DNA of 64,000 nt from Gigantopelta aegis (taxonomy: Eukaryota; Mollusca; Gastropoda; Neomphalida; Peltospiridae): the NCBI RefSeq assembly GCF_016097555.1, contig NC_054702.1:89931298-89995297 (forward strand), given 5' to 3'. The notes beneath the pieces were generated by a model. The model searched no databases and was not told the DNA's origin. It worked only from the letters and a program-made list of their open reading frames with translations. A program made the translations under genes and the position numbers. The first letter of the stretch is position 1. Every line of letters begins with the position of its first letter. Below are positions 12,355 through 24,528 of the stretch, piece by piece.

Positions 12355-15300
12355 CGTCATGCGTCAGTGAAGTTTTAATTTACTCACATATACGAGGCGA
12401 ATCGGTGTAGCATGTTTGAATGCTACCGGTGTATACTTTGTGATTTCTACTTTATATATCATGGGTCGGTGTTTATGCTGGTGGACTGCACCACAAGCCC
12501 TGTTGAAATCCAGTAATTGCTCAGAATTAAGTATTACTGTGCCTTCAAACCAAGTGTTCCAGAGCCTTGATCTTAACAGATTAATTGGGCATTCATTGTT
12601 GTGGATGTCCAGATGGTTGTGATTTTAACATTACGTTTTGTCAAATACCACATGAATTGGTGCTATAGATTCGCATCCCGTTAATATACACTTTGTGTTT
12701 TTAAAATACATGATAATTATGTTGAAGAATGTCTGCTTTAATATGTATAACACTGTTGTTGGATGATATATTAATAAACGGAATAAACGTTTTTCTTTTA
12801 CACACCTGTACATATAATTTTATTTTATTATTCTTTGTTCAACTTATAAATAATAGAAACTGACATTGATATTTTGATTTTTAGATGACCAAATATACGT
12901 CTTTCATATAAAATATTACCGACCAAAAATATGGTCTGTGAATATAATATATATAATAATAAAATTAACAAATCAAAATCGCTATCACTATATATTTATT
13001 TATCCTAATAGCTTTGTAAATATCTGGACATGTGTGGCATTGAGTTTCATCAGATAAACGCAGAGTAAGCGCAATCGTGGATGTAAAGATCTGATTTGAT
13101 TGTGATAGGTGAAATACGCACAACTCCCCCCCCCCCCACCCCCCCCCCCCGTCCCCGAGCACCAATACCGGCCTCGACTAGACCTCTCTCCAAGAAAGGA
13201 TAAAATATTTTTCAAACACCTGTGTAAGAGATGACCCGCTGTAAATCAATATCGTCTTCAACATATTTTGAAGATCACTTCTGAGACGTGTGATTGGCTG
13301 TTATGGGGTTACGACTCGAGTGTTCCGAGTAACTATAAATGGATGGCGTCATGCTAGTATTTATGTCTAAAACCTTATTAACTTATTAGTCTGAGTAGTT
13401 TTGTCCAGGACCTATCTGAAACAGAAATCCATTGGTAGCATTTTTTTCTGAACACTATTATGTCAGCCATCTTGAAATTCAAAATGGCCGTCATTTTCTT
13501 ATCTCCACTCCCATTTGAGAAAAAAATTAATATTAATAGAACTTTAAATAAATAAATGTGATGTTTTTTAGAAGACGCCACTTGCACAGACATGATCCAT
13601 TCTTGAGCACATACATCTGACTTTGACATAAGAAGAGGGATCCAAAATTTGAAGCTATTTTTAATGATGGCCCCTAGTTGACTAAGGCATTACAATTATG
13701 AGTATGCGCACACGGTTCATACATACATACATTTTTATTGGGGGGTGGGGGGTGTGGTTCTGTTATCTCACGGAGTGAGTAGCTTTGCATGAACAAAACG
13801 TCTGAGAGTTTCCGATGTACTAAGAAGAATTTGATGCACCTATCAGAGGACAATTCCTGCCTACCAGATTACAATGCCCATAGACCTTTTTGTTTTATGC
13901 AATTATTTAAGGTAAATTACTTGTAGGATATAATACGTATGTCAATAACATTTCAAAATTACGTGGTTTCAGTTGAAATGCTTTGGTGTTAAGTTGTTTT
14001 GGGGTTTTTTTTTACTTTATCAGCATTCCAACAGAAGTCACTGACGTTGATGTTTCTAGATGACCGAGTGTAAGTGTTTTAATGTAAAATAATATTGTCA
14101 AAATCGCAACATTCTATCAACAACAAAAGCATCAATAACACTACCACCTGACCAGTTCTCGTGTCTGAAACCTAGAAGAGATCCGAGCTTCCTACTTCAC
14201 AACATTTGTGACACGTTCTTTTACTAGTTTTAGACTGGTCTGATACACATAAATGGCCAGTTAATATGTGGAGATGATGACCTGTGGTCTATGAATATCA
14301 TGCATATGATAATTAACAAATCAAATTCCGACTAAAATATGCTACTTTGAGGGGATGGTTCGTTTTTTTGTTTTTGTTTTCTTTTGGGTTTTAAATAATT
14401 GTTGAGTCATTTGATATACACCGGTATGATTATGGGTCGACTTCCATATGTAATTTAATCCAAGTATTCAAAGGTCGTTTTGACAGGATTATGGCGATAT
14501 TTTCCTATAGATCAAGATTAAACTTAAGTGGTATCTGTACCAGTGAGCTAACCATAGATTGGTTATATACTTTTATACGATTTCTTGTTTCGATGTTGGC
14601 TGCTTTCTTGTTTGTGTATATGTTTGTTTTGTTTGCTTTTCGTCTAAATAGTAACTGTTATCAACGTTGTTTACACACGTTCTAGTGGCGGAAACCTTAG
14701 AATATATCACAACTGGAGAGTTTCCGTGGGCGTCAATGTACCAAGCACTAATAACCCCTTTTTGAGTGATATGGGGGGAGGAGACGAAATGATGGTGACG
14801 CACTACTTTATAAATAATATTTGTGTATGCATCAAAGATCCCATTCAGCCACTGCCGCTTTAGGGTAATTGTATCCAATTAACGGAACCGTGGATGTGAG
14901 ATACAAAACATTATTGCACGGTAAGAAAATAGTAAATAGTATTGCCCGGGATAAGAAATAGTATTGGGTGAGAACCAAATAGTGTTGTGTGGGAACAGAA
15001 AATAAATAAGACTTGTTGTCTCCACGGCTTCTTGTTATTACTGCATACAGAGCAAGCATCGTGTAAGGACTGGTTTCACTATTTTCTTAAAGGTACGTCT
15101 TCCTTTAAAACATTGCATGGTACTTCTCGTTGAAGCTTACAATTTATTGTTTACAATATTCATCTGTGTACATCCTGGGTGGTTTTATTGTTGTTATTTT
15201 GTTTATTTATTTATTTGTTGTTGTTGTTTTTGTTTGTTTGTTGTCTTAATTATTGTTGTTCTAATATGTACAGAAGCTCAAAATAATGTCCATGTCTATG

Positions 15301-15480
15301 ACAGTTTGGTGCACGTCACAATGTTTATAATACTGGGGTTTTGTAAGGACCATTTTAGAAAAAAAATATCCTACTAATTGTTCAGGATGTATGAAAATTC
15401 AGGACACTTCAAATGATCATGAACGTAAGGATTTACTCATTTCCAGATCAAATTTGGACCATTTAGGTTGTAGTTTTTCG
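12355..15480. other. intergenic between MT-A 3' end and next SINE
   Basis: After the MT-A polyadenylation signals the sequence is AT-rich. It holds a C-rich run near 13127-13150 and a G-rich run near 13739-13755. Short open frames on both strands show no family similarity. I see no gene or RNA gene. Confidence 0.5.
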
Positions 15481-15481
15481 T

Positions 15482-15710
15482 TTCTCGTTCCAGGCAGTGC
15501 ACCACGACTGGTATATCAAAGACCGTGGTATGTGCTATCATGTCTGTGGGATGGTATATATAAAAGATCCCTTGGTACTAATGGAAAAATGTAGCGGGTT
15601 TCCTCTCTAAGACTATATGTCAAAATGACCATATGTTTGACATCCAATAGCCGATGATTGAGAAATCAATATGATCTGGTGGTGTCGTTAAACAAAACAA
15701 ACTTTTTATT
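15482..15710 (+). repeat. SINE-1 copy lacking the tRNA head
   Basis: TCTCGTTCCAGGCAGTGCACC, GTATATAAAAGATCCCTTGG, TGTTTGACATCCAATAGCC and GTGGTGTCGTTAAACAAAAC are all present in order; the 5' head is absent. Confidence 0.85.
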
Positions 15711-16053
15711 TAGGTTGTAGTTTGCCGGGCACATTTGTAGCTGATTATACACTCAGAAATAAACTTCACATGACTAGATATAATACAATTACTCTCTGAA
15801 GCAAGAAATAAAGTTCTCGATAGAAATGCCATGTACGACTAAGTACCTTTAACGGATTTTGCATGTCTCCGTGACTGTACGTGAGTGAACAAGCGTGCAG
15901 TATCTTTGGTATCATCGACTTGGTAACTGACAATATACCGTTCGCTTAGAGTTCTAAATTACAACGGTAAAAGCAGTCTAACAGTGTCCATGTTGGGGTT
16001 GTTGGTAAATGCCAGCAGTAAATTTATAAAAGTATGTAAAACGAAGGAAGAAG

Positions 16054-16300
16054 GAAATATTTTATTTAACGACGCACTCAGCACATTTTATTTACGGTTA
16101 TATGGCGTCGGACATACGGTTAAGGACCACACAGATATTGAGGGAGGAAACCCGCTGTCGTCACTTCATGGGCTACGCTTTTCGATTAGCAGCAAGGGAT
16201 CTTTTATATGCACCATCCCATAGACAGAATAGTACATACCACGGCCTTTTATGTACTAGTCGTGGTGCACTGGCTGGAGCGAGAAATAGCCCAATGGGCA
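16054..16300 (-). repeat. SINE-1 variant, minus strand
   Basis: Starts with TTATTTAACGACGCACTCAG (inverse tail), then CGATTAGCAGCAAGGGATC, ACCACGGCC and GAGCGAGAAATAGCCCAATG. Its tail differs from the main SINE-1 tail (GAGTGCGTCGTTAAATAAA type), so this is a subfamily shared with 18286 and 62985. Confidence 0.8.
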
Positions 16301-16668
16301 AAAGTATGTAAATGCAGGGGCAAGTTCAGCCAGCTGTTTGTCGCTAAACGTTTGCAAAAACCACTCTAGCAAGCGTGAGTTTTAAAAAGTTAAAGTTTGT
16401 TTTGTTTAACGGCACCACTAGAGCACAAGTGTTAGAGACAAACGGCTGGTTAGTGTTAACCCAGATCCATGCGATCGGGTGTTTTGTCTGTAGGAGGCAT
16501 GGCAATCCCGAGAACTGTATGTCCTTTCTATTCCGTCTCTAGGAGGACTGCTACTCCAGAATGGTTTGACGAATACCATTAATAGATATTTAGACAATGC
16601 TGATACCATGATATATATATATTTTACAGTTTATATATATATAAACTGTCGCAAAATTTAGGGGGCCG

Positions 16669-16692
16669 CCCCCCCCCCCCCCCCCCCCCCCC
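16669..16692. repeat. poly-C run
   Basis: Twenty-four consecutive C bases. Length is likely unreliable in the assembly. Confidence 0.95.
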
Positions 16693-16840
16693 TTAGATCA
16701 GCCACTGGAAGCCGTTACACACATGACGATTACGAATTTGTCTTTAGCATATTCAATACCGTATTTCTGATTCTAAAACAAATTATGATAGTCATGAATG
16801 TATGCAGGTACTCTCAGGTGCTTTGTCTATTATATAGAGG

Positions 16841-17251
16841 ATATCCGATTTTAACTACGATAGTGGTTCCAAATCTGTCTGTAGTAGATGGCCACTTAAT
16901 AGCGCATCAGAACAGACGCAAAAATGTACTTTGATTTTAGTATTGTAAAAACTTTTAAAATATACTTACCTTGATATTTTTATTGTATTCTATTGTACGT
17001 TTACGACAGCTCTTTACATGTGTTTTACATAATTATACAATTTTCATTTTTAATGAAAATAATCATATTGATTTGTGTTCGGTCCGAATATTCGAATATT
17101 CGCCCACTAATTTGCTATTCGAAATATTCAAATAGTATTTTCAAGTATTTTAGGTCGTGTGGGATATCCGATTTTAACTACGATAGTGTTTCCAAACTCA
17201 TCTGTAGTAGATTGCCACTTAATAGCGCGTCAGAACAGACGCAAAAACATT
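16841..17251. repeat. 85-bp direct repeat pair, 320 bp apart
   Basis: GGATATCCGATTTTAACTAC through CAGAACAGACGCAAAAA occurs at 16841-16923 and again at 17161-17251 with few differences. The second copy lies inside the hAT-like block, so the pair may mark a duplicated internal segment. Confidence 0.8.
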
Positions 17252-18201
17252 AGAAAAAACATTAGAAAAAACAATATATATTAAAATAGTACATAACTAA
17301 TCCTAGCCTTTTTTAAAATGAAAGGCATGTTTGTGTAATGCACCATTATTGAAAAATCTTTTTTTCATTATAATGATCTAGCCCTGTGAACTTGTGAATT
17401 GGTGTATCTCCTTCGTACCTTTTAGCTAGTTTGATTGCGTACTTGGTGTTCATAGTTAACTATAGATATTCTGTGTCGAGGTAGGTAGGTAGGTAACGTG
17501 CTCATAAACCACTGGGGTTTCGAACACGCCCATCCCGAGTCCGACCTCCGATATGATTGTGTTGATGCGTGTTCTTGTCGCGTGTGTTATTGTCCTCTTG
17601 TTACATACTGTAATTAATGTGTCTTAGTGTTGTTAAATAAATTCACCCGAATCCGTTCCGTCCGCAATCCTAGGCGCGTCTCGAAATCTTTTAAATCTGA
17701 GCACTATCAGAATGTTACATTTTCTAGCCAAAAACAAAGAATACCCCCGACCCCCTACCCCCCCCCCCCCCCCCAAAAAAAAAAAACAAACAAAAAAAAA
17801 CCAACAAAAAAACACCTAAATAAACAAACAAACAACAACAACAAACAACCACAAACATGGGAACGGATCTGGTGGTTCCCGCCGCATATTTGTTTTCGGT
17901 TATACTGTTTTAGTGTTTTTCATAACTTGATATTAATAATTCTGTCATACTAGACGAGAAGTCAAAATATATGGCTAGGTTATCTACCAGTCACTACTGC
18001 ATTATGATTTTTATTATTTGTTTACTGTTATAACTTGCTTTTGGGGTGTTATTAAAAAGGTATTGCACAATTCAAACTATATTAAAAACACCGTTAATTT
18101 GACGAGTCAGTTGTTGTTTAGTGAAATATTCAAATAATAGTATTCGCTTGTCATTTCCATCGAATATTCGAATACCATTTTCGGACCGAATATCAAACAC
18201 T
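17075..18201. mobile_element. hAT-like element with GAATATTCG-rich ends
   Basis: The left end holds GTGTTCGGTCCGAATATTCG and the right end carries the inverse, TTCGGACCGAATATCAAACAC. Both ends also share inverted ATTCGAATATTCG and ATTCAAATA stretches. No transposase frame lies between, only a poly-C/A-rich stretch near 17755-17830. Boundaries are approximate. Confidence 0.5.
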
Positions 18202-18221
18202 AATATTGATGTACTTACCTT

Positions 18222-18280
18222 TGTTTGACACCCCATAGCCGATCTCTGTTGTGCTGGGGTGTTGTTAAACATTCATTCAT
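18222..18280 (+). repeat. SINE tail fragment
   Basis: TGTTTGACACCCCATAGCCG then GGTGTTGTTAAACATTCATTC, the ATTC-tailed variant also seen at 42748. Confidence 0.65.
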
Positions 18281-18285
18281 GCATT

Positions 18286-18545
18286 CGGGGCGGGACATAG
18301 CTCAGTGGTACAGTGCTCCACAACTGGTGTAACAAAGGCCATGGTATGTACTATCCTGTCTGTGGGATGGTGCATATAAAAGATCCCTTACTGCTAATCG
18401 AAAAGAGTAGCCCATGAAGTGGCGACAGCGGGTTTCCTCTTTCAATATCTGTGTGGTACTTAACCATATATCCGACGCCATATAGCCGTAAATAAAATGA
18501 GTTGAGTGCGTCGTTAAATCAAGCATTTCCTTCCTTCCTTCTTTC
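18286..18545 (+). repeat. SINE-1 variant with tRNA-like start
   Basis: GGGGCGGGACATAGCTCAGTGG (A-box-like) runs directly into CCACAACTGGTGTAACAAAGG, so the middle of the tRNA head is deleted. Tail is TTGAGTGCGTCGTTAAATC, followed by CCTTCCTTC and CATT repeats. Confidence 0.8.
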
Positions 18546-18727
18546 CTGCGTTCATTCATTCATTCATTCAAAAACAAAAATTTACAGCTTCCGTAAATTA
18601 TGGGACGACTGAGTAATATTTCAAAAAAGGAACTGTAGATATTTTACAGAAATATTGCTCATATTATTTCCATGGAGATGTACCTTTAATGAAAGATATA
18701 AACGTTTTCTTTCTTTATTCACTTTAG

Positions 18728-20042
18728 ATGGATACAGTTGCGTACCAAAAGAAAGTGTCGGGCTATTTTTCTACAGCTTGTGTTCAGATGTGCTTAGAAC
18801 TGGCCAAAGAGGTTGGAATTCTTGATATATTGTTCTCTGCTGAACAACCACTGACCTCTATGAAAATAGCAGAGCAAGGAAAGCTTAAGGAAAGGTAAAA
18901 CCGGAATTATCTTTTGTTTATATGTGCTTTAGGCGCAGAGCGATTTTTGTTTTGACAGCGACCGAAATGAAATTTCACCCATTGAACAAAATGAACAGAG
19001 CCACGTGTTTCGTTAAAACTGAAATATGATTGGTCAGACCAAGGAACTAAAACCGTGAACAAATTCACATAAGCATGAAATAGCAAATTCACCAAGCGAT
19101 TCGATCACCAGTGTGTTTCTGTCCATAAATCTATTTCTAGCATTCAGTTTTAAGACGGGTTATTGTTGTAGTACATATTTCAGCTACTAATTCGTATATA
19201 ATTATTTCATAAAAGCGGATAAATCTAATTTCACAATTTAGATTTCGTATTGGCTTTCTTAAGCTATTAATAAGTTAAACATTGGTGTCTCGCAATGGTT
19301 CAGTTATGTCATAGATATAGTCATCAACTAATATCCTGAGAACTGAAGAATGTCATTACAAGGTCAATTTTATTACATACGCTCTTGTTTATTTTAGATA
19401 TGTGAGAGAGATCCTTGGAGCGTTGGCCGTTTCAGAAATAATACAAGTGGACGATACCTCGACGACATTCCATGTGCCTAAACATCACAAAAAGGTGCTT
19501 CAAGTATTGACAACGTTTGGAAAAGCAGTACCTATCATGGGCATGAGGATGGAAGTAATGAAGGCCATTATTTCCAAAGATGGTCCAGCTGGTACATATA
19601 AAAACAGTGTCTACTATCTTACAGATAAAATAGTATTTTGTACAATATTGAGAAACGAAGCATGAAGGGTGATTTCTCTTCTTCTTTTTTTTCTTTTTCT
19701 TTTTTCTTCTTTTTCTTTTGGGGGGGGGGGGGGGGATGGGTACACTTCAAAATGAGAACATTCTAGTATGTTATTTTGTTAAATTATTTTGTTTATGTTT
19801 GCTTTGTTTTGGGTTGTTGGTTTTTGGGGGGTGTTTCTTTTTCAGGTGGCCTTTTTTAGAGAGGGGTTGGGTTGGGGGTTTTGTGGTTTAGTTTTGTTTG
19901 TTTTGTTTTGTTTCGTTTCTTTGGGGTTTTTTCTTTGGTATTACATTAATGCTCTTGTCATGCTACTTGTGACAAAATCATGCGTGTTTTGTCTTTATAA
20001 ATTACATTGTATTATATAAATAGAGTAAATTACGGATGATGA

Positions 20043-20073
<31 letters not shown>

Positions 20074-21632
20074 AAGATACGGTTTTAATAGCTCCGTGCT
20101 GGTAACGATGAAAATTATTTGAGCAGAATTCTGACTTGCGAAGATGCGTCAACCATTTGCTAGGATTAAAACTGATCCTTGTCCCAAACTGTTATACTTT
20201 ATTGCCAATTCTGGCATACGGTATGTGTTTAACGTAACTGGGCTTAAATATGATGGTACTGTTTTGTTTTGTGAGTATTGTGTTTCTGTTTAATTTTGTA
20301 TATTAATGTGATCATTAATGTGTACGGTTATACTTTCAGGCATTCCATTTGATGATCACGTGTTTAACTGGTTGAGAGATACAAGACTACTTACACAAGA
20401 TTCCATCGTAGATGATGATCTCCTGGCCTTCTTACCCGATATCAAAACTCGGCTAGGTATGCAATAATTATTGTCTCGGGTACCCAGTGTACACAATGTT
20501 ACACCTGCATGATAGGGTTCATTTCAGCCATCCAGAGCAGGAAAATGTTCGCTAGACTGGACTTTTTTGTTTTTGTTTGTTTGTTTGTTTGCTTTTGGTG
20601 TGGTTTTCTCGTTGTTGGTGGATTTGTTTTTGTTGTTGTTGCTGCTGTTGTTGGTGGTGGGTTTTTTGTTTTGTTTTTGTTTTGCTTTTTGAGTGGGGCT
20701 GTGCTTCACGTTAAACCGAATGACCACATCGGGAATCAATCAAATCGTTCGCGGACGTTAGTGTTGCTCGTTTTCGCTGAACGCGTGCGAGATTTAAACA
20801 AAGCAACCGTGTCATGACAAGCAGTGAAGTTATATTATAATATTTGTTTTTGCTGAAGCAAAGTATTTTAGTTTTGAAATTGGTCTACTTTGAATATTGT
20901 TATTCTTTTCAATTTGTCTTACTAATTCCTTTATATATGAATATATTGAGAAAAGGAAGAGAACATAAGTTAATTAGCAAGTACTAGTATGCAGTTTTTA
21001 GAGTCTTTTTATATAGATGTGTGAGGTTTTGTTGTTGATCTGTTGATTTTTCTTTTACAGAAAAGGGAATACATGTTTGCGAGTTTGGCTGTGCTAAAGG
21101 AATAATTATTTTGAATCTTGCCGCAAGATATCCCAAGTCAACTTTTGTTGGTAGTGATATCTCCAAGTCTTCCCTCCTCGAGGCTCGGAAACTGGCTGCC
21201 GACAGAGGACTCAGAAATATCACATTTAAAGTAGATGATCTGCTGGAGCTACCAGAAACTATCAACAACTCTTTCGACTGGGTTTTGGTTCAAGACACGC
21301 TTCATGACTTACCAAGTCCCGTGAAGGCGCTGCGGGGCATCAGGCGATCTTTGAGGAAAGATGGAACCGCCAGCTTCATTGATTTTGGAATGAAAGGTAA
21401 ACTGGCGGACAACAGAGGCAGTATCTTCTGGGGCCAGATGTTTTCATTAGGGTCATTCTTCTGTGTTCCTGGTAGTCTGGTGCAGAGCAAAGACGCAGAA
21501 GCATTTGGTCCTTGTTGGGGAGTGGAGAAAACTCGACAGTTGATCAACGAAGCAGGATTATCTGTCGTTAAGGAAGATTTTAGCAGCCAAAACCCCGGAG
21601 TCGTGCATTATAAATGCAAATGCAAGGCTTAA
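18728..21632 (+). CDS. SAM-dependent methyltransferase, Rv2258c-like, copy MT-B (4 coding exons)
   Basis: Exons by eye are 18728-18894, 19398-19591, 20340-20456 and 21061-21632, joining to 1050 nt and 349 residues. Exons 1-3 have the same lengths and phases as in MT-A. The N-terminal part starts MDTVAYQKKVSGYFSTACVQ. Exon 4 gives motif I EFGCAKG (167-173), GSDIS, FDWVLVQDTLHDLPSP and the family C-terminus VHYKCKCKA. Introns are compact (503, 748, 604 bp). The first ATG again abuts an acceptor (CACTTTAG|ATG) after a pyrimidine-rich tract. An AATAAA at 21812 would give a 3' UTR of about 200 nt. The last third of exon 4 is nearly identical to MT-C, pointing to recent duplication or gene conversion. 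Substrate unknown. Confidence 0.88.
19680..19737. repeat. pyrimidine tract and poly-G run (MT-B intron 2)
   Basis: CTTCTTTTTTTTC-type repeats followed by about 17 G bases. Confidence 0.9.
20036..20074. repeat. (GAT)n(GGT)n microsatellite (MT-B intron 2)
   Basis: About nine GAT units running into four GGT units. Confidence 0.9.
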
Positions 21633-21829
21633 AAAGCTGGGATGGATTCAGATATTGTGACAGATACTGGTCACAAAATGAATATTATACAAACACTAAT
21701 AGATCTAGATTTTTCATATTTATTCCATGGACGAGCCGTGAAGAACATTGGCTGTCTTTTAAGCACATATTTATTAATTTCCTTGTTTTCAAAAATTATC
21801 TTCATTAGTTAAATAAAGTAGAAACATTG

Positions 21830-21915
21830 GTTGTTGTTTTTTTGTTGTTGTTGTTGTTGTTGTTGCTGCTGCTGCTTCTGCTGCTGCCACCGCTGTTGTT
21901 ACTCCTGTTGTTGTT
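21830..21915. repeat. (TTG)n-rich imperfect microsatellite
   Basis: TTG repeats grade into CTG/CTT units just downstream of the MT-B polyadenylation signal. Confidence 0.85.
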
Positions 21916-22080
21916 GCTGTAACTTTATTATTGAGCATGTATATGATGACGAATATATTCAGGTACGGAGCAGGTATTTAGATTGTTTGCCAGTTGTAAC
22001 TTTCGAATAGATCCATCATCAATGTTTTATTTCGACATTCTTGATTTTTTGTTAAGAAGTTATATGTAGATAGTGATCTT

Positions 22081-22413
22081 TATCGACTAGTTAATGGATT
22101 TTAATTTAAGTTGCATGCACTGATTACATTACTCTTTATCGACTAGTTAATGAACTTTAATTTAAGTTGCATGCACTGATTACACTACTCTTTATCGACT
22201 AGTTAATGGACTTTAATTTAAGTTGCATGTACTGATTACATTACTCTTTATCGACTAGTTAATGGACTTTAATTTAAGTTGCATGCACTGATTACATTAT
22301 TCATTATCGACTAGTTAATGAACTTTAATTTAAGTTGCATGCACTGATTACATTACTCATTATCGACTAGATAATGGACTTTAATTTAAGTTGCATGTAC
22401 TGATTACATTACA
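22081..22413. repeat. six-copy 56-bp tandem array
   Basis: Units start TATCGACTAGTTAATGGA and run through TTGCATGCACTGATTACATT. Unit starts lie at 22081, 22137, 22193, 22249, 22305 and 22361, an exact period of 56. Differences are a few substitutions per unit. No open frame is maintained. Confidence 0.95.
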
Positions 22414-22595
22414 TCTTTTTATTTTCATGTTTTCTTCTTATCTTATCCCAATGAAGAAAAGGAAAGAAATTTGTAAAAGACATTTCATCACATTTTAATG
22501 TACAGCTATTCTGTTATTTCAACACTTGGTCTGGAGAATGAGAGTGGAATTCTCCAGCCACCGCAAAGGCCACGCCTACCGAATAGCAGTTAGAG

Positions 22596-22778
22596 TTTTT
22601 TTATATGCACCAACCTTAGACAGGACATCACATACCACGGCCTTTGGTATACCAATCGCGGGGCGCTGGATGGAACGGGAGGAAATCCAATTAAAAAAAT
22701 GGGTCCACTGAGGTGGTTCGATCCTACGACACAACCACCTAAGACCATCGCTCTACCGACTGAGCTAACTTCCGCCCC
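22596..22778 (-). repeat. SINE-1 with well-kept tRNA-like head, minus strand
   Basis: Read on the minus strand it begins GGGGCGGAAGTTAGCTCAGT followed by CGGTAGAGCGATGG, a clear tRNA D-arm/A-box region, then GTCGTAGGATCGAACCACC (B-box region) and the SINE-1 body. The 3' tail is missing. Confidence 0.85.
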
Positions 22779-22782
22779 TGGC

Positions 22783-22905
22783 TGTCCAGGACAATGGGTT
22801 AATTGTTAGTGGTTAGTAAAAGAGACGTTGGTGTTGTGGCTATACGCCCATCCATTGAGTCATCAACTCGCTCTGGGTGGGACGGACTATATGTAATATT
22901 CCATT
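22783..22905 (-). repeat. SINE-2 fragment, minus strand
   Basis: TGTCCAGGACAATGGGTTAA, TTGTTAGTGGTTAGT and CGCTCTGGGTGGGA are inverse SINE-2 landmarks. It abuts the preceding SINE-1. Confidence 0.75.
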
Positions 22906-22938
22906 CAGAACAGTCCCCTTCCCAACGTGCTATATTAT

Positions 22939-22966
22939 GGGGGGGGGGGGGGGGGGGGGGGGGGGG
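22939..22966. repeat. poly-G run
   Basis: Twenty-eight consecutive G bases. Confidence 0.95.
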
Positions 22967-23318
22967 TGGTGGTTCATTTATTTTCCGGCAAATTAATTAG
23001 GCCTAAATACATTGCATTATAAAGTGTAAATGTTGCTGTTGTAACAGCTAAATATATGATTTAACCTAAAACCATCTACCTAGTAACAGTACTTGTTATA
23101 TTTACATCAAAATATTTAAATAAACATATTTATGTTAGTCTTGCATGACGATTATTTAAGGTAGGTAGATGTCCAACATGTTAAAATGAAGACATTATTG
23201 TACACGTGATTATAAGCGTAAGTGGCAGGCAAAACAAAACAAAACTAATATTTTTAAATCCCCCCACAACAGCCGTAACCCCCAAAGAAAACCACATTAA
23301 CAACAACAACTCTGCCCT

Positions 23319-23321
<3 letters not shown>

Positions 23322-23376
<55 letters not shown>
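23322..23376. repeat. (AT)n microsatellite
   Basis: About 27 AT units with one phase break. Confidence 0.95.
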
Positions 23377-23434
23377 GCTAACATGGATAGTAGTAGTCGG
23401 AATAAGACAGCATAAGCTTGGGAGACAATTCTTT

Positions 23435-24528
23435 TTAAGGTTTACCGAATTTATCCGTAATTTCTTTTATTAATTTGCACAACTTTTTTAGAAGACTTAT
23501 TTTGTCATTTGTCATTAGTTGTTTAAATTTCAGCATATTGGGTTTGTTATAATAATATGGCTTTAACAAAAAATTTCGGGAGTTATTAAAGAAAGAGCAT
23601 GTAAGTAGATAGTGAAATTCGTCTCCGATGTCATTTTTGTTACATAGTGTACATAGTCTGCTTTCTACTGGGGTGTTGTTCCATCGTCCTGTTTCGATTG
23701 GTAAGTAATGGTTTGATGTTCTAAATTTTAGTAACGTAGTCCAGGATATTTGTGGTAATTTTATAATATATTTTTCTAATGTTAGGTGTTCTTTAAATGT
23801 GGTGTACATTTTACCCCTTGATGATGAAGCTATGTCGCTATTCCATTGTTGTAGGTACTGATCGTTTTGTCTTAATTTAACGTGATGAATAAGTAGTGGT
23901 ATAGATGAAAAGTTTTGTGACATCCAAATACTGGTCATACCTAGTTGGTTAAATATATTTTCCACGCGTTTTATCCACTTATAATTATATCCAGATATGT
24001 TAAAGTCGTGTAACATTAGTTTATACAATAAGAAGGATGTTTTTGTTTGTTTTCCAGAAACAATTCGGGCTCAGATACTTATCATCCTTTGTTGGATAAT
24101 TAATTTAAGGGGTTTTCTTCCAAGTTCACCGTATATCATGAATAGTGGGGTTCCTTTCTTTACTGGTAGGATGTGTTTTAAAAATTTAATATGAATAGCT
24201 TCAATAATATCAGTATTTTCATGGCCCCATATTTACATCCATATAAAAGAATCGGGACAACCATGGAATCAAATAATTTTAATTTACATTCAACTGAAAA
24301 GTTATTGTCTTTAGATTTTGATAGGATAAAGTACAATGCTTTTGTCGCCTTTTGTGTTAGCAGTTTTTTGGTGATTTTAAACCTATTTAATTTGGTAAAA
24401 GTTAACCCTAAATATTTGTACTCTTTTACGTTTTCGAGTGTTTGGTTTCCTAATGTAAATACTTTCTTGTAGTCAGTAGCAGTACCATTAAAAATTATTA
24501 TTTTAGTTTTGTTTACGCTAACTTTAAG
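23435..24528 (-). mobile_element. LINE-A, 3' part of the reverse-transcriptase ORF
   Basis: Minus-strand translation from 24528 downwards reads KLKVSVNKTKIIIFNGT, then EYKYLGLTFTKLNRFKITKK, SMVVPILLYGC and, in the 197-residue frame 23435-24028, MYKLMLHDFNISGYNYKWIK through CTLCNKNDIGDEFHYLLTC. That is the thumb region and the C-terminal Cys-rich motif of a non-LTR retrotransposon. The frame shifts at least once, near 24200, so this copy is dead. The 5' continuation lies at 26641-27160, separated by LINE-B. Clade (Jockey/I-like) is a guess. Confidence 0.8.

Noticed and set aside
13000-13215. Gly-rich minus-strand frames
   Set aside because: Caused by a C run; the length of such runs is unreliable.
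17627-17953. Lys/Pro-rich 108-residue frame
   Set aside because: Result of a poly-C/poly-A stretch.
16102-18559. Frames containing the PSHRQ(D/N)STYHGL peptide
   Set aside because: These are translations of SINE-1 copies, repeated at several sites in the window.
20509-20817. Phe/Val-rich membrane-like frame in MT-B intron 3
   Set aside because: Result of (TTTG/TTG)n low-complexity sequence inside an intron.
22081-22413. CRISPR-like array
   Set aside because: Units are contiguous tandem repeats without spacers, and the DNA is eukaryotic.
23181-23415. Hydrophobic YIYI-rich peptides on both strands
   Set aside because: Translation of an (AT)n tract.
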